A DNA stretch of 53,795 bases from an uncultured Actinomycetes bacterium (lineage in GTDB: Bacteria; Actinomycetota; Actinomycetes; Nanopelagicales; Nanopelagicaceae), in contig CAIPAI010000035.1 of NCBI GenBank assembly GCA_903863015.1, forward strand, positions 1-53,795. The letters are read 5' to 3'. Under the pieces are notes generated by a model that saw only the letters and a list, made by a program, of their open reading frames with translations, was not told the DNA's origin and searched no databases. Shown here in pieces: positions 52,766 through 53,795 of this stretch; the first letter of the stretch is position 1, and every line of letters begins with the position of its first letter. The position numbers and the translations under genes are program-made.

Positions 52766-53733
52766 TGGCTGGCAACTCTAAACGCAAAGGCGCTGTAAGT
52801 AGCAGAGCCAAGAAACCAACGGTCGGAACCGGCGGAAATAATAAGCGCCGCCTTGCTGGTAAAGGTCCCACGCCCAAGGCTGAAGAGCGCAGTTATCACG
52901 CGGCAAGTAAGCGCAAGCCGGCAGCAAAGCGTGCACCAGAGCGGGCTAGCGGTGCACGTTCGGGACGTCCCACTCGTCCACGGAAAACTGGCGATGAAAT
53001 CGTGGCTGGTCGTAACAGTGTGCTCGAAGCGTTGCGCGCTGAGATTCCGGCAAAGGAACTCGTAATTGCCCATCGACTTGAAAGCGATGAGCGAACCAAA
53101 GAAATTTTGACGCTGGCCTTAGAACAGAAGATCACGATTCGCGAAGCGACTCGAGAAGATATCGATGCGCTCACCGAATACGGAATTCATCAAGGTGTGG
53201 CGCTCAGGCTTCCTGAGTATGAGTACTACGACGCCAGCGTCCTAGTGAATGCATTGAAGGAACACGGAAAGAAGCCTCTCCTTCTTGCACTTGATGGCAT
53301 CACGGATCCAAGAAACCTTGGCGCAATTCTTCGAAGCGCTGGTGCTTTTGGCGCTCATGGAGTGGTTATTACGGAGCGTCGTTCGGCAGGGCTTACGGCA
53401 TCGGCATGGAAATCTTCGGCAGGAGCCGCGGCTCGCGTGCCTGTTGCTCGCGTCACGAATATGGTGCGCTGGCTCGAAGAGGCTAAAGAAGCTGGATGCT
53501 TCGTCGTTGGACTTGATGCAGATGGGGATGTCTCACTTCCCAAATTCGATAATGGAGGTGATCCGCTTGTGGTTGTGGTGGGAAGCGAAGGAAAGGGCTT
53601 GGGTCGTTTAGTCAGCGAAACCTGTGATTACATCCTCTCTATCCCGATGTCAGGCGCAACCGAATCCCTCAACGCGGGAATTGCGTCTAGCGTCGTGCTC
53701 TATGCCATCAGCCAACAACGCGTGGCTCCTTAA
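52765..53733 (+). CDS. rlmB: 23S rRNA 2'-O-methyltransferase, RlmB/TrmH family
   Basis: A 322-residue SPOUT methyltransferase. Residues 1-75 form a basic, disordered tail (Lys, Arg, Gly, Pro). Residues 76-150 are the substrate-binding part (EIVAGRNSVLEALRAEIPAKEL). The catalytic domain has LLALDGITDPRNLGAILRSA, VVVVGSEGKGLGRLV and ILSIPMSGATESLNAGIASSV, the three knot motifs. It methylates a 23S rRNA ribose, near G2251 in the Escherichia coli counterpart. The ATG overlaps the cysS stop by one base. Confidence 0.94.
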   Translation: MAGNSKRKGAVSSRAKKPTVGTGGNNKRRLAGKGPTPKAEERSYHAASKRKPAAKRAPERASGARSGRPTRPRKTGDEIVAGRNSVLEALRAEIPAKELVIAHRLESDERTKEILTLALEQKITIREATREDIDALTEYGIHQGVALRLPEYEYYDASVLVNALKEHGKKPLLLALDGITDPRNLGAILRSAGAFGAHGVVITERRSAGLTASAWKSSAGAAARVPVARVTNMVRWLEEAKEAGCFVVGLDADGDVSLPKFDNGGDPLVVVVGSEGKGLGRLVSETCDYILSIPMSGATESLNAGIASSVVLYAISQQRVAP

Positions 53734-53795
53734 AAATACTTTTTGAGGAAGCTCGGCACCATCTGTTTTATCCGGCGACGGATTTTCTTTCCCTG
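53730..53795 (-). CDS. C-terminal fragment of a minus-strand gene
   Basis: On the minus strand the last 66 bases read in one open frame as 21 codons ending GKKIRRRIKQMVPSFLKKYF, then TAA. The tail is strongly basic and amphipathic. The frame would overlap the rlmB stop by 4 bp, as several convergent pairs here do. Too short to name. Confidence 0.4.
   Translation of the reverse strand, partial: QGKKIRRRIKQMVPSFLKKYF

Overview
The window reads as a chromosomal segment of a free-living, non-pathogenic-looking actinobacterium. The evidence is a mycothiol pathway (mshA, mshD), GlnR, a SenX3-RegX3-like pair, a CarD-ispD-ispF-cysS-rlmB block, an SseC/CysA/ThiX-type sulfur cluster, a Nur-type nickel regulator and a tRNA gene without encoded CCA. 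A heliorhodopsin, moderate GC, very short intergenic gaps and cell-surface motifs that I recall from freshwater Nanopelagicales (acI-type) actinobacteria suggest that lineage. The lineage is inference, not proof.

Layout. 1-6000: a secreted Lys/Ala-repeat protein, a VOC protein, a VIT-type transporter, an MFS exporter, tRNA-Lys, a GNAT acetyltransferase, a tRNA-Tyr-like relic and a large secreted repeat protein. 6088-9430: a five-gene operon read leftwards, with a persulfide-sensor-like CsoR/CstR repressor, a CoA-disulfide-reductase/rhodanese fusion, a methyltransferase, a lipoprotein rhodanese and a small Cys-rich protein, behind a palindromic operator. 9436-19700: a secreted FnIII/TIM-barrel protein, a nickel transporter behind a Nur box, glutamate dehydrogenase, acyl-CoA ligase, a TM2 protein, a cyclase, a glutamine amidotransferase, a purine nucleoside phosphorylase and a secreted copper-monooxygenase-like protein. 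19681-28500: three MFS transporters, an aldo/keto reductase, a flavin electron-transfer trio (flavoreductase, FMN-binding protein, ApbE) and a class III aminotransferase. 28498-33150: mutT1, ppk, mshD and glnR on the minus strand. 33207-39442: MoaD, ThiX, DUF4395, CysA and SseC, then Nur, YgfZ, an amidase and a bicupin. 39439-42340: heliorhodopsin and DsrE, divergent from nitrobindin, asparaginase and DUF2516. 42351-53795: methyltransferase, SDR, mshA, YbjN, gpmA, phoU, senX3, regX3, a lipoprotein, carD, ispD, ispF, cysS, rlmB and the tail of one more gene. No stretch over 300 bases lacks a gene.

How parts connect. The Nur protein encoded at 35707 has a matching operator in front of the nickel transporter at 10865. 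The RegX3-like regulator at 48320 has PHO-box-like triple repeats with identical architecture in front of ppk and between phoU and senX3. The CstR-like repressor has a matching palindrome at the head of its own operon. Many genes lack a Shine-Dalgarno site and instead carry a TANNNT hexamer ending 6-7 nt before the start codon, which points to leaderless transcription. In four tandem gene pairs that hexamer begins with the stop codon of the gene before. No rRNA, CRISPR array, insertion sequence or prophage was seen.
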